Source of the DNA: Argyresthia goedartella
Taxonomy: Eukaryota; Arthropoda; Insecta; Lepidoptera; Argyresthiidae
Direction: 5' to 3'
NCBI GenBank assembly: GCA_949825045.1
Contig: OX463820.1
Coordinates: forward strand, 10,056,501-10,120,500
DNA: 64,000 nt
Under the pieces are notes generated by a model that worked only from the letters and a program-made list of their open reading frames with translations, made no database searches and was not told where the DNA came from. Of the stretch, positions 10,252-22,147 are shown piece after piece (the first letter of the stretch is position 1; each line of letters starts with the position of its first letter). The position numbers and the translations under genes were made by a program.

Positions 10252-13200
10252 GAATTTTAATTCATAATTCATAATTCTTTATTGAACACAGTTATTTAAA
10301 AAAGATACATTAAGAGAAAACATATGTACAAAGGCGAGCTTATGTCTAAAAAGAGATTTCTTCCAGCAAACCAAGGCATGACAGGAAATTTTATCAATAA
10401 AGGGTAGGCAGTGCACAATATCTAAATAATAATAAAATACATATAAGTAAATTCTATAAAATAATAATAATAATAATCTATAAAATACGGTAAATAAAAT
10501 ACATACTCGTATCTAACAAACTACTAAATACGTATCAATACCTACATACATAAACCTGTACATAAAGTTTACATATAATAATAATATACATACTACAACT
10601 ATCACAAAAGAGAGAGGAAGTGCTCTTTTACCCGGTTTTTGAAAGCGAAAAGAGTCGGGCTGTCTCTTATCGCACAAGGAAGTGCGTTCCACAGTCGGAC
10701 TGCCTGCAACCTGAAGGAGTGCTCATATGCGGAAGTGGAATGCCTTGGAGTGGCTAAGAGTGAGACCGTGTGAGATCTCCGTTGCCGATCTCCTGAAAAG
10801 AGATACTCAAAGCGGTCTCGAAGGTAGCTGGGGTAGCGCGGATTTTTCAATATATTGAAAAGACAAAAAAGAATATGGGAGTCTCGGCGACGACGAATCG
10901 GAAGCCACCCCAAATCTTTGCGAAATTGAGAGACGTGGTCGAATTTGCGCAGCCCGAAGATAAACCGAATCCCGAGATTCTGAAGTCGTTCGAGTTTTTT
11001 CGGAAGATCTTCATTCGCGCTCGACCAACAGACATGGGCGTAGTCGATTAGCGGCAGGAGAAGGGACTGAGCAAGGGTGATTTTGGTCTGCCGCGGCAAG
11101 AAGTACTGCAGACGCCTAAGGGGGTGAAAAGACGCAAAGACCCGTCTGCTGACCTCACTGACATGTGGAGACCAAGACAGCTGGTTGTCAAAAATAACCC
11201 CAAGGTTTTTCGCCTTATCTATGTACTCTATAGTGATGCCATTATATGATACGGGAACAATAGGTTTTTGTAACAAGGAAAGAGTGTGCCTGGTTCCTAA
11301 AATCATGGCTTGTGATTTATTCGGGTTTATTAACAGCCCGTATGATGAGGCCCAGTCTTTCACATTCTCGAGGTCAGCATTCAGTGCCTCCACGGATGAA
11401 ACTACATCGCAGGGGGAAAAGTGGCGATAAATTTGTAGATCATCTGCGTACAGATGATACGAAGAAGAGAGGACGTCGGAGATGGAGTTTATAAAAACTG
11501 AAAAAAGAAGAGAAGAGAAAATACCACCTTGAGGCACTCCTGAGGAAAGATCACACCATTGAGTTTCGGTATCTTCAGACTTAATGCGCTGCTCACGACC
11601 TCTCAGGTATGAGTCGAACCAGCCAGCAGCGTGGGAGGAGACATTCAGCGATGTTAATATAGCGACAAGAATGTCAAAATCGACGCAGTTAAAGGCATTG
11701 CTGAAGTCAAGCAGGGCCAGCACCGTAACCAACCTCTGATCCATGGCTAGCTGTATATCATCGCTGACTTTTAAGAGTGCTGTGGTAGTACTATGCCCTG
11801 GTCTGAAGCCAGATTGGAAAGGATTGAGAAGTTTGTTTGATGAAAGGTAGGAGGTGAGTTGGGAGTGGACAATGGATTCAAGGACTTTGAAGAGAATAGG
11901 TAAAATAGATATGGGCCTGTAATCTTTGAAGGAGGAAGGATTGGAATTTTTGGGCAGTGGGATGACAAGAGCTTTCTTCCACAGACTAAGAAAAGATCTA
12001 GCTGATAGAGAGAAGTTTATGATGTCGGTAATTGGAGGAAGCAACTCTTCAAGGACGCTGTGGATCATCTGATGGCTGACGTTGTCGCCACCAGCAGCTT
12101 TGGATGTGACCGCTAGCACTGCCTTTCTAACTGCGCCGATTCCAACGAGACTAAAGTTGAACGGTGAGGTACAGACTGCAGCCTTCAACCGTAGATGACG
12201 AAGGGTTGCCTGCTTTGTGGCGGGGTCTATCACGAGGGGGGGAGAAGAAAAAAACTGGTTAAGAACGTTGAGATTGACATCACCTGAAGAAAATTCCTGG
12301 GACTTGCCAACACCAAGGGTTTTAAGAAATTTCCAGACCTGAGCTGGGGTGTACATTTCTATACGCTCATAGATGTGGCGTCGCTTGGCGTCACGGCACA
12401 TGCGGTTGCATAGGTTTCGAAGGCGTTTAAATGTTAGGAGATTGTTATCGGTTGGGTCTCTCTTATATCGCCCCTTCGCACGGTTTCTTTTTGCCATTAA
12501 ACGCTTGATAGCGTCTGTCAACCACGGAGCAGGAAAATGTTTTACCCTGACCTTTTTCATTGGTGCGTGCTTGTCGAACAGCCCCAGGAAAATTGAGTTG
12601 AACTTCAGGATTTTGTCATCAACGGTCTCACCAGTTACAACGGGGGTCCAATCGACAGATGAGGCATCTGATTTCAGGGAATCGAGGTTCACACCTTTGA
12701 AGCTTCGAATATCAAGGAATTTGACTTTGCGCTTAGGGAGCCTAATTTTGTATGAAACATACACCAGATCGTGATAGGAGAATGGGGCATTAAGCTGGCC
12801 ATGAGCAGCCACCTTGGCTATGTTGGAGATAATCATGAGATAGAGAAGGGAGGGAATACAGTGCGGTTGAAAGTGAGTAGCGTCAAGGGGAAGAATATGT
12901 AAGTTAGAGGAATTTACAATAGATTTAAGTTTGGCAGAGCGGGCGTTATTTTTCAGGAGACAGGTGTTAAACTCACCGAGAATGAGAGTGTCAGTATAGA
13001 GAAGAGTCAAGTCACTGAGTAGAGATTCAAAAGAATCAAAGTAATCGATACGAAGTGAGGGGCTGTAATATACACCCAGAAGAATTTTGTTGTGGTGCAA
13101 GCTGATCTCAAGGAAGAGATACTCAGCTGAACCAGAGTACAGGCTTGGCGAGTGGCAGATGACTTTGCACGGAATGTCAGAACGTAAGTAGATAGCAACC

Positions 13201-13690
13201 CCGCCATCTGCTTTGCCTGTCCTATCGTTGCGATAGAGCCTGAACCTTGGCAGAGAATACATGGAGGAAGGAAGAGATGGTTTCAGAAATGATTCGGATA
13301 CAAAAATACCATGTATAATCTGATCACTGAAAGCTTCCAGGAGATCAGCGTAACTAGCAGGAATGCTTTGGGCATTAATATGAATGACATTGAAATTGAA
13401 CTCCGACTTGTTGAACACTCGTTTCAGATTGCTAGACAATGATGCGTCCGCAAGGGAGTCGACACCTCCTGAACCAAGAGAGTCGCCGTTAGAAGAGCTA
13501 GAGAAAAAACTGTCTGTGAAATTGTTTATGATATCCATTTAAAATAAATAAATAAATATACTACAATAGCTATAAAATAAATATAAAACTAAACTATAAT
13601 ATCCTCCCTTACGAGGTTTAACACTAAATTAACAATTAAATACAAAAAGCCTGAACCCAGACACACTGGTCTTGTTGGGAAATAATCTAT
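10252..13690 (-). mobile_element. LINE (non-LTR retrotransposon), CR1/Jockey-like, near full length
   Basis: The element reads on the minus strand. Its 3' end is a tandem heptamer tail (ttcataa/attcata units, 10252-10277) next to caaaggcgagctta, which is shared with a tiny insertion at 53386-53479. Heptamer tails rather than poly(A) are typical of CR1/L2-like groups. The 5' boundary is uncertain, somewhere near 13540-13700. A single long ORF fills most of it. Confidence 0.85.
10602..13538 (-). CDS. LINE ORF2: endonuclease-reverse transcriptase, endonuclease substituted
   Basis: The uninterrupted 978-residue protein has an N-terminal APE-type endonuclease (about 45-265: HINAQSI, FVSESF, GGVAIYLRSD, LLGVYY) and a reverse transcriptase (about 500-760: PLPKNSNPSSFKDYRPIS, SGFRPGHSTT, LLDFSNAF, GVPQGGIFS, and catalytic YADD in HLYADDLQIY). 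The tail contains LPCAIRDSPTLFAFKNRVKEH, common at LINE C-termini. In the endonuclease the usual GDFN reads GEFN, the usual SDH reads SYH, and the conserved Asp of the L-[ID]-D-L motif is Tyr. These are catalytic or structural positions, so target cleavage is probably lost although the frame is open. Its likely former role is target-primed reverse transcription of its own RNA. Confidence 0.93.
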   Translation of the reverse strand: MDIINNFTDSFFSSSSNGDSLGSGGVDSLADASLSSNLKRVFNKSEFNFNVIHINAQSIPASYADLLEAFSDQIIHGIFVSESFLKPSLPSSMYSLPRFRLYRNDRTGKADGGVAIYLRSDIPCKVICHSPSLYSGSAEYLFLEISLHHNKILLGVYYSPSLRIDYFDSFESLLSDLTLLYTDTLILGEFNTCLLKNNARSAKLKSIVNSSNLHILPLDATHFQPHCIPSLLYLMIISNIAKVAAHGQLNAPFSYHDLVYVSYKIRLPKRKVKFLDIRSFKGVNLDSLKSDASSVDWTPVVTGETVDDKILKFNSIFLGLFDKHAPMKKVRVKHFPAPWLTDAIKRLMAKRNRAKGRYKRDPTDNNLLTFKRLRNLCNRMCRDAKRRHIYERIEMYTPAQVWKFLKTLGVGKSQEFSSGDVNLNVLNQFFSSPPLVIDPATKQATLRHLRLKAAVCTSPFNFSLVGIGAVRKAVLAVTSKAAGGDNVSHQMIHSVLEELLPPITDIINFSLSARSFLSLWKKALVIPLPKNSNPSSFKDYRPISILPILFKVLESIVHSQLTSYLSSNKLLNPFQSGFRPGHSTTTALLKVSDDIQLAMDQRLVTVLALLDFSNAFNCVDFDILVAILTSLNVSSHAAGWFDSYLRGREQRIKSEDTETQWCDLSSGVPQGGIFSSLLFSVFINSISDVLSSSYHLYADDLQIYRHFSPCDVVSSVEALNADLENVKDWASSYGLLINPNKSQAMILGTRHTLSLLQKPIVPVSYNGITIEYIDKAKNLGVIFDNQLSWSPHVSEVSRRVFASFHPLRRLQYFLPRQTKITLAQSLLLPLIDYAHVCWSSANEDLPKKLERLQNLGIRFIFGLRKFDHVSQFRKDLGWLPIRRRRDSHILFCLFNILKNPRYPSYLRDRFEYLFSGDRQRRSHTVSLLATPRHSTSAYEHSFRLQAVRLWNALPCAIRDSPTLFAFKNRVKEHFLSLL

Positions 13691-14204
13691 TACCTTAAAG
13701 GTTTGAAACAACACAGACAAAACGAACAAGCAAAACGCAATGAACAAAACGCAGACAATCATTACTTTGTTTGAGTGTGACGTGACCTACATTTCGTTTC
13801 GCTCACTTATGGGTAATATGCAGGCAGGCAGAGTATGGAACAACTTAACATAAAGTTGTTATTATAAACATAAAGAGAAAAAAGAATAAGTGTCGAGAAT
13901 CAAGCGAACAGGAACGAGACGGACTGTGAACATACAGGTCAACTTCATATCATGAGTGAACACGCCCCGCACGTTCCGTGATGACAATTGATGACATATG
14001 ACGTATTTAGATAGTATGAATATTAAACAAGTACATGGATACGATATGTACTTTATTATATTACTATATTAATAATTATTGTATGAGTATTATGTTATTT
14101 TAACAATAATTGATTAATACCTATCATTGTTTAATACCAACGTTAACAATGCGATAGCTTTATAATAATTTTGCATGAGTTTTTATAAATTTTATAGAAC
14201 CATG
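13691..14204. other. non-coding interval
   Basis: AT-rich sequence between the LINE and the LARD-like element. It may include part of the LINE 5' UTR. Nothing else is recognisable. Confidence 0.5.
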
Positions 14205-14556
14205 TGAAGTGTGCGGACATAGCGAAATAGAGATGTATCACTGTGTGTGTGACTCCTTATTTGTAAGACTATATAAGATTATACCAAGATTGTCCATAAC
14301 TATATGCCCGACTATGCATACAAAAATATTTGTAGGGCTCTCATAGAACACTTCCTGGTGCGGCTTTATGACAAATGGTTACAAAAGTTTTTTCCAAAAT
14401 AAAAACTTTAAATGGCTCTCCTCAAAGTATGGTTAGGTCGCTTCAGTCACTTAGCCTTTCCACCGTCGATATAAGATTATACTGCGGATAATTAGAGGCT
14501 CTGCTATCCAAACTTCAGTACAATAAACATCTAATTACTCCTACAAACCTCTTTCA
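14205..14556 (+). repeat. 5' LTR of the LARD-like element, with insertion
   Basis: It matches 27756-27909 from TGAAGTGTGCGGACATAGCG to CTACAAACCTCTTTCA. It has a TATATAAG core-promoter-like box and an AATAAA signal (caataaacat). It is split by the 184-bp insertion at 14285-14468. Confidence 0.82.
14285..14468. mobile_element. 184-bp insertion with 14-bp target duplication
   Basis: The string atataagattatac occurs at 14271-14284 and again at 14469-14482, while the intact LTR at 27756 has it once. The enclosed sequence is therefore an insertion. A duplication of 14 bp suits target-primed reverse transcription (LINE, SINE or processed sequence) better than a DNA transposon. One frame reads open for about 34 codons, but I do not recognise the family and no poly(A) tail is obvious. 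Confidence 0.75.
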
Positions 14557-16784
14557 ATTCATGGCGACCTTGCCAGGCCAGCCTACCTCCCGCGAGGTAG
14601 TGCTGTGCCAAATGGCAAATAAATGGAAATACCTAAATATGGAATATGGAAAATTAAAAAGTATGAAGAAAATTTTAAGAATAAGAACCTGAAGACTACA
14701 AGAAATCACGACGTGACCACCCTTAAGACCAGATAGCAGCCAGAAGAGGAAGATGGAGAATAAAGGAGAGGACAATATAGAAGACAGAAATCAATTAAAG
14801 AAGAAAGAGTAAAGTTAATGAAGAGAGAAAAATAAATATAAGTACAGAAGATTTTTGCTGCTGGGTGCCGGGCGAATTTCAAGCCTAAGTGATGTGGAAA
14901 GCAGGGCGCCGGGCGTAACCGTACGGGTCAAGTGAGGAGCAGCCGGGAGATGGTACGGGTCCCAAGGTGAGCTGACTCCGAGCGAGCTGCGGCGATCGGC
15001 GACGACGTGGTGACTCGATATAAGATGTGGTTTTTGGACAATGGGTTTCTTTATAGGTGTAATAAGTAAGTAATTTTTATTAATTGTCGATTTAAAATCA
15101 CGCTAGGCAGATTTTTGTATTTTTGACATAGGGTTGACGATACAAAACAATATCAATAGATATACCATTTTTTTTCCGAGGATGATTGCATAAAGTAAAG
15201 AATATTTGGAAGAATACATACAATGAAAAGTTAGTAGGTAGTACAGTGCAGTTAGCAAGAGAAGTATGAATAAATGTTTGATAACTGTTTTTTTTTGGGA
15301 ATGGAGATATTTATGACGGCCGTAAAGAAAAATGAATTAGTTTGACACGAGTTATTTTGAATGAGGATTTTGATAGTAGTTTATTTTTGGAGGAGACGAT
15401 TTTGCGAAATATGGGAAGAAGTAGGAAGATAAAAGTTTTGTTGTTTTATAGCCGTTCTAATATTTTATTAAATAATTGCCTCATAATTCAAATTTACTCC
15501 AAATGTACAATCAAGTACATAAATGTTTTATGACTTGGTAACAGTCACAGTTATTCCAAGTAATTCAATATAGTGTTCGCAGGCAATCCAAATATGGACA
15601 TGCAACACTGCAGAAGAATCCAAATTAGGTAGAACACTTGTTTCGATTACAGACGTAAAATAATTGTTATTATAAGTTCATGTTACTACAGCTCGACTTG
15701 TATGGAGCGAAAGATTGTAGTTTCAGTTGACTAATATGGGAGATACGTAAAAGGTGATGAATGATTGATAGCAAGCTTAGGGTACCACAAAGAGATAAAG
15801 TTTGGAACCATTTTTTAAATTACAGTATGAAATTAATTTTAATAGTATGAGTAAGTATGAAAATCAGTTGAATTTGTGTAATAAATATTTAGTACGCTAA
15901 ATAAGTACGTCTAAGAGAGAAGATAACAGGAGTATTTTTTTTTGTGTGTTCAGATTTTTATGTTTCATTAGTTTTCAGAATAATTTACAGATAAAGTAGT
16001 TTAACCTCAGATTTAAAATACATTACTAACGACGGAACCACTTACGTTAGTTTAATACAAAAGATTGTTTCGAGATTGCATTTACGTTTATTTTATTTTA
16101 CAGATTGCAATCGAGTCTATTAATAGAATTATAGTCCGACCAGCGGATATGGTCACTTCTTCTTGTTTTATATTGAGAGTTGAAAAGTATGGAAATTGAA
16201 TGAAATTAAAAGTTAATCGTTGTTATGAAGGTTTATTTCATATTTGATATTTTTGAGTTTATGATAGTATTACATAGGAAAGTTGATTTTTGTTTGGATT
16301 TGGGAATGTTGGTTTTTGTTGTCGTTAGGAATAAAAAGTATAAATTTGAGAGAAGGTGTGGAATGTGCAGGATTGTTACTCTTGGCCACAGAGCAAGGTA
16401 GTTGGGAACACTTTGTTTGTTAAGTTTTCGAGAAAAGTTGGACTGATCATCCAATCTTTACAGAATATCTTAAAATTCGAAGGATTCGTATGGATTGAGT
16501 TGAAGTTATGTTTTTAGTGTGGTACGTGACTATTGGCGAGACCGATATGTCATTGTATTTTCAGCAAAGTCTCAAAGGTACAAGGTACAAGGCACGAATC
16601 CTTCGCTTCGATCATGACGTGAACGAGTTTCCTTTGTGAGAACGTGGGATATCGATGACCTAATAAGCTCGCGAGCAGAATCAGGCAGGTAGACCTGGAG
16701 CCAGGTACTAGTAGTATATGTATTTAAGTATTATTATAATAATAAAAGTACCATAAGACGTCTATAAATAAATAAATAATAAAA
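14557..16784. other. non-coding interior of the LARD-like element
   Basis: Purine-rich sequence follows the LTR (14640-14850), then a GC-richer patch with repeated gggcgccggg and tacgggtc strings (14870-15010), then AT-rich sequence. No gag or pol motif is seen in any frame. GTACC at 16785-16789 is the left duplication of the BEL/Pao element. Confidence 0.55.
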
Positions 16785-16789
16785 GTACC

Positions 16790-17310
16790 TGTTTAATATT
16801 TATGCTTCGGAACGCACCTCGGTTTTTGTTGCGGGATTGGACCGCGAGTGATCGGAACATCACTAGCTAGCTGTCACTTGCATAGAAAAAAAAACTAGCT
16901 TATGTGCAAGTGCACATGGTAAAATTTACGGCGTCAAGCATCGGGGCTTTGGCGGAATGTTATTTATAATAATCTCGTAATAATCGTCAAGAAATAAGTA
17001 GATTTCACGTCATCGTAGTGAGTGCTTCGTGCTGTGAAAGGTTGAAGTGAGTCGGTCACCAATTCGTCGCGTTTTGATAGCGACCCTTGTAGTCGGCAGC
17101 ATCACGACAGCACCAGCAGCGGGCTACGACACGAGTAAGATTCGACTCCCAACACTCGCCACCCTTGTGTTCCTCATCCCGTACTCCTGCCTCGAATCTG
17201 AACTTTCGCATACCAGTCGACGGCGTCAAGGTCAGTACTACTTCGTGACATTCCACTGTAAAACAACCCTACCAAGATTCTACCCTTTCGGTCGAGGCGT
17301 GGATTTAACA
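16790..17310 (+). repeat. 5' LTR of BEL/Pao
   Basis: This 521-bp LTR is closely similar to 23857-24374, with scattered substitutions and small indels. The primer-binding site follows three bases downstream (TGGTAGCAGAGGCGTGG, 17314-17330). Its first 12 bases match the 3' end of animal initiator tRNA-Met as I recall it. Confidence 0.94.
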
Positions 17311-18141
17311 TTTTGGTAGCAGAGGCGTGGTTTCCTAGTCAGAAATCGATTCACGGACGGTTGTAGGGTTGTTTTTTTGCCGCGTGGTAGTGGGCAAGGG
17401 TACCTCAGATTGGTCGGCAATCTTTGTTGTGAGTTAGTCTTTTGTGGTCGGTATACCACAATTTAGGTTCATTTTCGGTTAGTGAACGTATAATTAACGA
17501 TTTAGTTAACGATTATTATAAATTTGTATTCGGAAACTAATATTGTGGGCATAAGGATTGAACAGCCATTCCGCGAAGTAACTATATTGTATTGCTTGTA
17601 ATAGAACGTCGGGTTCTATAGTACTGCAGTGTTATTTCGGTTTACAGAGCAGGGTCAGGCTATTAAAGCGGTATTAAGCTGATTTTGCTGACCTCAGTAG
17701 AAGTGTAGGTCATATCGGAAAGGCCACTTCTAGAAGGTTCACGGCTACCTACATTATATTAAAAATAGCTTGGATTTTGATATCCAGTGTGGTTAAGGGT
17801 ACTATATTGTTTAGGTTATAGTCTCGGAGCCCACCACTTATATTTTTTTAATAAATTTTATTTAATATTTTTTATTGTTTTTATAATAAATTTATGTGTG
17901 TTATTTTTTATTGTGCTTTATGGTGGCATTCTCTAATTGATTTAGACTGTATAGTTATAAGGTGTATATCCACAGGGCGACCATATTAAATATTTTTAGG
18001 ATTTAATTGTTTTAGTAGTGGCCTTAGTTTTGACAACTTAGTTTTAATTTCTGTACCCAGCGCTGACGGGCAAGTGCTGGTCTCTGGCTATACTTAGTTC
18101 GGTAGTGAAGTATAGGACCAGAATCCATTCAATCGGTCAAC
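17311..18141 (+). other. BEL/Pao 5' leader
   Basis: Untranslated leader between the primer-binding site and gag. It is AT-rich with no supported ORF, in contrast to the GC-rich coding part downstream. Confidence 0.7.
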
Positions 18142-19467
18142 ATGGCACCTTCACCCTTGACGGTACTGCGGAATGGTGTCCGGGAGGAAATGAGATGGAT
18201 CGCCCATACTCATCAGTATGTGGAGCGACCGGACATGGATGATGTCCTGCTCAAGCGTGTGGAGGACGCAATGACACGCGTCGGGAAGGTGTGTCGGCTG
18301 GCTGCGGAGGCTGAAGCTCTCGGGCTTACTGATGAAGCTTCGGTGGCTACGGTGAAACAGCTCTGCGCGGATGCTGACCAAGCGATGGAATGCTTGGGTG
18401 ACATCGAGTGTCGCGCGGAGAAGATTAAGCGGTCGCGAAGGAATGACCGTGGGTATGGTAACGGAGACCCACCCCCAAAGGATGTTGTTGGACGCCTGCC
18501 ACACCTGGAGATTCCGGCCTTCAGTGGGGCAATTGATGAGTGGCCAGCCTTCATCAATTTATTTGATAGTTTGGTCCACGGTCGGGATGACCTGGACAAC
18601 GCCTACAAGTTGGCCCAACTATTGATGGCTCTGCGGGGTGAACCGAAGGAGTTGGTCGGTCACCTTACGGTCACGGCGGGCAATTATGAGATAGCAAGGT
18701 CCATATTGTTGGACCGCTACCAACACAAACGGCGGTTGGTTGATGCGCAGCTGGGGAAGCTGTTTAGCATCCCCAGAGTAACACGGGATGTTGACATCCG
18801 AAGACAGGTGCTCAACCCTGTGCTGGTGGCCACTAAGGCCCTTCAGAACCTTGGTCTTCCGGTAGAACAATGGTCATATATTATTTTATTTATGGTTTTG
18901 TCACGGTTGCCTGCAGCTGTTCAAAGTCGATTTGAACAGCTGCATGGGGGCAGTAGCACGGAACTGCCCACACTTGTCCAATTGACAGATTTTTTAGAGG
19001 GTGAATGTAGGCGATGTGACACACTGGACACGGAGGCCAGTGTGCAGCGCCAACCGCGCGGATGTGGGAGGGGCCGCGCCCCCCCCGCCCCAACGGGGGG
19101 GTGGGAGGTCGAAACAATTTGGCATTTTGAATGCCGCGCCGTCGGGTGACGGCTGTGTGCACTGCGACAGTGCAGGTCATGACGTGACCAGTGCGCCAAA
19201 TTTAAGGCGCTCGGGGTAGCTGCCCGCAGGAAGAGAGTCTTCCGTCACCGATTGTGTTTCGGTTGTTTGGGGCCACACACGCTGTGCGAGTGCTCGCGCG
19301 CGTTCCCGTGTGAGTGCTGTGAAGGCAAGCACCACATAGTGTTGTGCCTAAATCGGTCAGGCCCTTCGGATGGTCACCAGGGCCGGACTCAGGTTGGTCG
19401 GCCACAGGGCCCAACCAGGGCTGGACCCAGTCCCCCCCCCGGGCAACGGGAGTCACCAACGGGGTGA
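18142..19467 (+). pseudogene. BEL/Pao gag with frameshifted zinc-knuckle region
   Basis: The first 335 codons (18142-19149) are open. They include a helical N-terminus and the Pao-type gag core LEIPAFSGAIDEWPAFINLF (about residues 120-140), a family domain known as DUF1759. In the homopolymer-rich stretch 19060-19105 the frame is lost. The cysteine-rich part then continues in other frames: CVHCDSAGH near 19160 and CFGCLGPHTLCECS followed by CECCEGKH at about 19255-19345. The natural C-terminus therefore spans at least three frames. Expected role: capsid formation and RNA packaging, not possible as one protein from this copy. Confidence 0.88.
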
Positions 19468-19983
19468 CTGGGGTACCCGCGGACGGGACCCCCCCCGAGA
19501 GGAAGGGGGCAGCGCGGGGGTAACATGCGGGATATCCGGGGTTCGGTCGCCGCTGTCCACGGTCAGCGAGGACTTCGGGCCGCTGGCTCACCGTGTGTTA
19601 CGGGCGGGAGTCAGATGGCACCTATGAGTGGCGTGAAGGCTCCATCACCTTCTGCGCCACCCTGCCCGTCGCTCTGGGAGGTGAACAGTCGGATGTCGCC
19701 CCCATTCCTAGAGAGCCCCAGGTTGGATCCGCTCGACCCCATTCATCCACGGTGCGCACCGGGCACACCATACACTGTCCGGTATGGTCGGATACCGGGA
19801 TAGCTAGGGGCCTATTATACGGGTTGGGACCTCTTGATGCACATACGGTCTGATATGCCGGTTGCATATCAGCAGCCGAGTTACTCCGAGGCCGACGGAG
19901 GTCTCAGCGAGTTCAGATCCCGCGGAGGTTCCCGCTAGGGACACGCCGCCCACTTACAGGGTGCCGCCACTCCACAGACGGTC

Positions 19984-20493
19984 ATGCTCCCCAACGCCTC
20001 TGTGATAGCGTGGAGTTTGGACGGCAAGTCATGTGTGGCACGAGCACTATTGGACGCAGGGGCTCAGGGGTGCTTAGTCTCGTGCAACCTTGTAAGACGG
20101 TTGGGCATTTCGGTAAGGGAGTATCCACATTCCATTCGGGGAATTGGGAACACGGAAGTCGGTTCCGTTAAGGGAGTATGTCGAATTACTCTCTCGTCAC
20201 GGGTGTATTCATCGGTGAATCTGACGGTCACGGCATTAGTCATGCCTAATGTGATGGGATCACACCCTCACGTACGGTTGTCGCCCTCGGTGCGACAGTT
20301 GGTCGCTGGGTTGTCACTGGCTGACCCGGAGTTTGATATTCCGGGCCCAGTAGAAATTTTATTGGGTGTTGATGCCTTGGGATACCTGTTAGTGCCAGGT
20401 GTCCACGTGTTGCAGGCGACTGGTCTGGTTTCGGTCAACACCAGACTGGGCCATGCGGTAATGGGTCCGGTCATGCCGGCTCCCCACGCCTAG
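19984..20493 (+). pseudogene. BEL/Pao protease domain (DUF1758-like)
   Basis: The 169-codon frame has the aspartic-protease signature ALLDAGAQGCLVS near residue 21 (usual form LLDSGSQ) and the downstream ILLGVDALG typical of Pao proteases. It is separated from RT by a stop and frame change at about 20493-20531, and from gag by a 500-bp stretch with stops in all useful frames (19470-19980). The domain itself looks complete. Confidence 0.82.
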
Positions 20494-20530
20494 CGACCGT
20501 AGTCCCTTATTCGGTTCTGTACTCTCGGAG

Positions 20531-22147
20531 GTGATACAGAAGTTTTGGGAGGTGGAGGAACCACCTACGGTCCGCCGGTTGGACCCGGTTGAAGAAGAGT
20601 GTGAACAGTTTTATCGGAACAATACTGGTCGCCTTCGGTCAGGTCGATTTATCACATGCCTTCCATTCCGGAGTGATCGCCCACCGCTGGGCAGTTCACA
20701 CCATGCAGCCGAGACACGGCTTTTGTCGATGGAACGACGCATGAAGCGTGACGGGATTTTCCGGCAGAAGTACGTCGTCTTCATGCAGGAATACGAGTCG
20801 CTCGGCCACATATCGGTTTCGGGTATCGACTGGAAGCGTGAAGACCACTATTTCCTGCCTCATCACGCGGTCTTGAGGACCCCAAAGGGCAAAATACGGG
20901 TAGTGTTCGATGGATCGGCATCAACATCTAACGGCATGAACCTGAACCAGTGTTTGCATTCAGGGCCGAAGTTGAACCATGACATCGCGGATGTTATCAC
21001 ACGGTTCCGACGACACAATGTTGTGTTTGTAGCTGACATCCGGATGATGTTTAGGCAGACGGTCATTCACCCTGACGATAGACGGTATCAGCTGATACTG
21101 TGGCGAGAGAGCCCAGATCAGCCCATCAAGGTGTACGAGCTGAACACCAACACGTACGGGCTACGGTCTAGTCCTTATTTGGCGATTCGCACTCTGCGGG
21201 AGTTAGCGGATCGAGAACGGTTAAATTTCCCTAGAGGAGCAGCGATCCTGGAGCAGGATCCCTATGTGGACGATATCTGTACCGGTGCAGATTCCGTAGA
21301 GGAGGCGCTCGCTCGACGGGACGAGCTAGTTGAGCTATTACGGGGTGGAGGTTACGAGCTCCGGAAATGGATGTCGAACTCTCCAGAGTTACTGTCTAGT
21401 CTTCCGGATGACTACCAGCAGGATCCCCACATTTTCGAAAATCTGGAAAATCCGAATATGTTGTCGGTATTAGGCGTCCAGTACCAGCCGGTGTCAGACA
21501 TGTTTTCGTATCGGGTCGAGTTGGACTTCCTGAAGGTCTGGACGAAACGGAACGTCCTTTCAACGGTGGCTAGGACATTTGATCCAAACGGGTGGATCAC
21601 CCCGGTAACATTTCAGCTCAAGTGTTTTATGCAGCAATTGTGGTCTGCTGAGCTGAAATGGGACGACCCGATCGGCGGGTCATTAAGCTCAGAGTGGGAA
21701 TCGTTCTTTTCGACCCTTCCTGGCATCAATCGGATTTCACTGCCACGGAGGTTGGTCCCCACCAAACGATACACCGCCACCCTGCATGGGTTTTGCGATG
21801 CCTCGGAGAATTGGGTGTATCTGCGTACGGTCGACTCTTCGGGGGAGGTTGATGTGCGGTTGGTCATGGCCAAGAGCAAGGTTGCGCCGTTGCGCACTCG
21901 CCTGACCATTCCCAAATTAGAGCTTTCAGGTGCGGCTCTCCTGACTCGTCTGGTCAACCACACGATGACGGTTCTTCGTGGGTCAATAGCGTTAGAAGAT
22001 ACGGTCTACGCTTGGACGGACAGCCAGATCGTGTTATGCTGGCTGAAGGCTTCAGTTCACAAGCTGGAGATTTTTGTGGCAAATCGGGTTTCGCAGATTT
22101 TGAATTCGGAGGTTCCCTTAATCTGGAGACATGTTCCAGGGAAATGA
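20531..22147 (+). pseudogene. BEL/Pao reverse transcriptase and RNase H
   Basis: The 538-codon frame includes the RT palm motifs VRVVFDGSAS-like KIRVVFDGSAS, FVADIRMMFRQ and the catalytic YVDD in DPYVDDICTG (about residue 240). RNase H follows with HGFCDASE, LELSGAALL and AWTDSQIVLCWL. Several residues are missing after GFCDASE relative to the family, where an Ala-rich stretch normally occurs. The frame ends at 22147 just after WRHVPG through a one-base change, and the protein continues in another frame. Confidence 0.9.

Noticed and set aside
12373..12774. 133-codon plus-strand frame inside the LINE
   Set aside because: It is antisense to a well-supported endonuclease-RT ORF and has no motif of its own.
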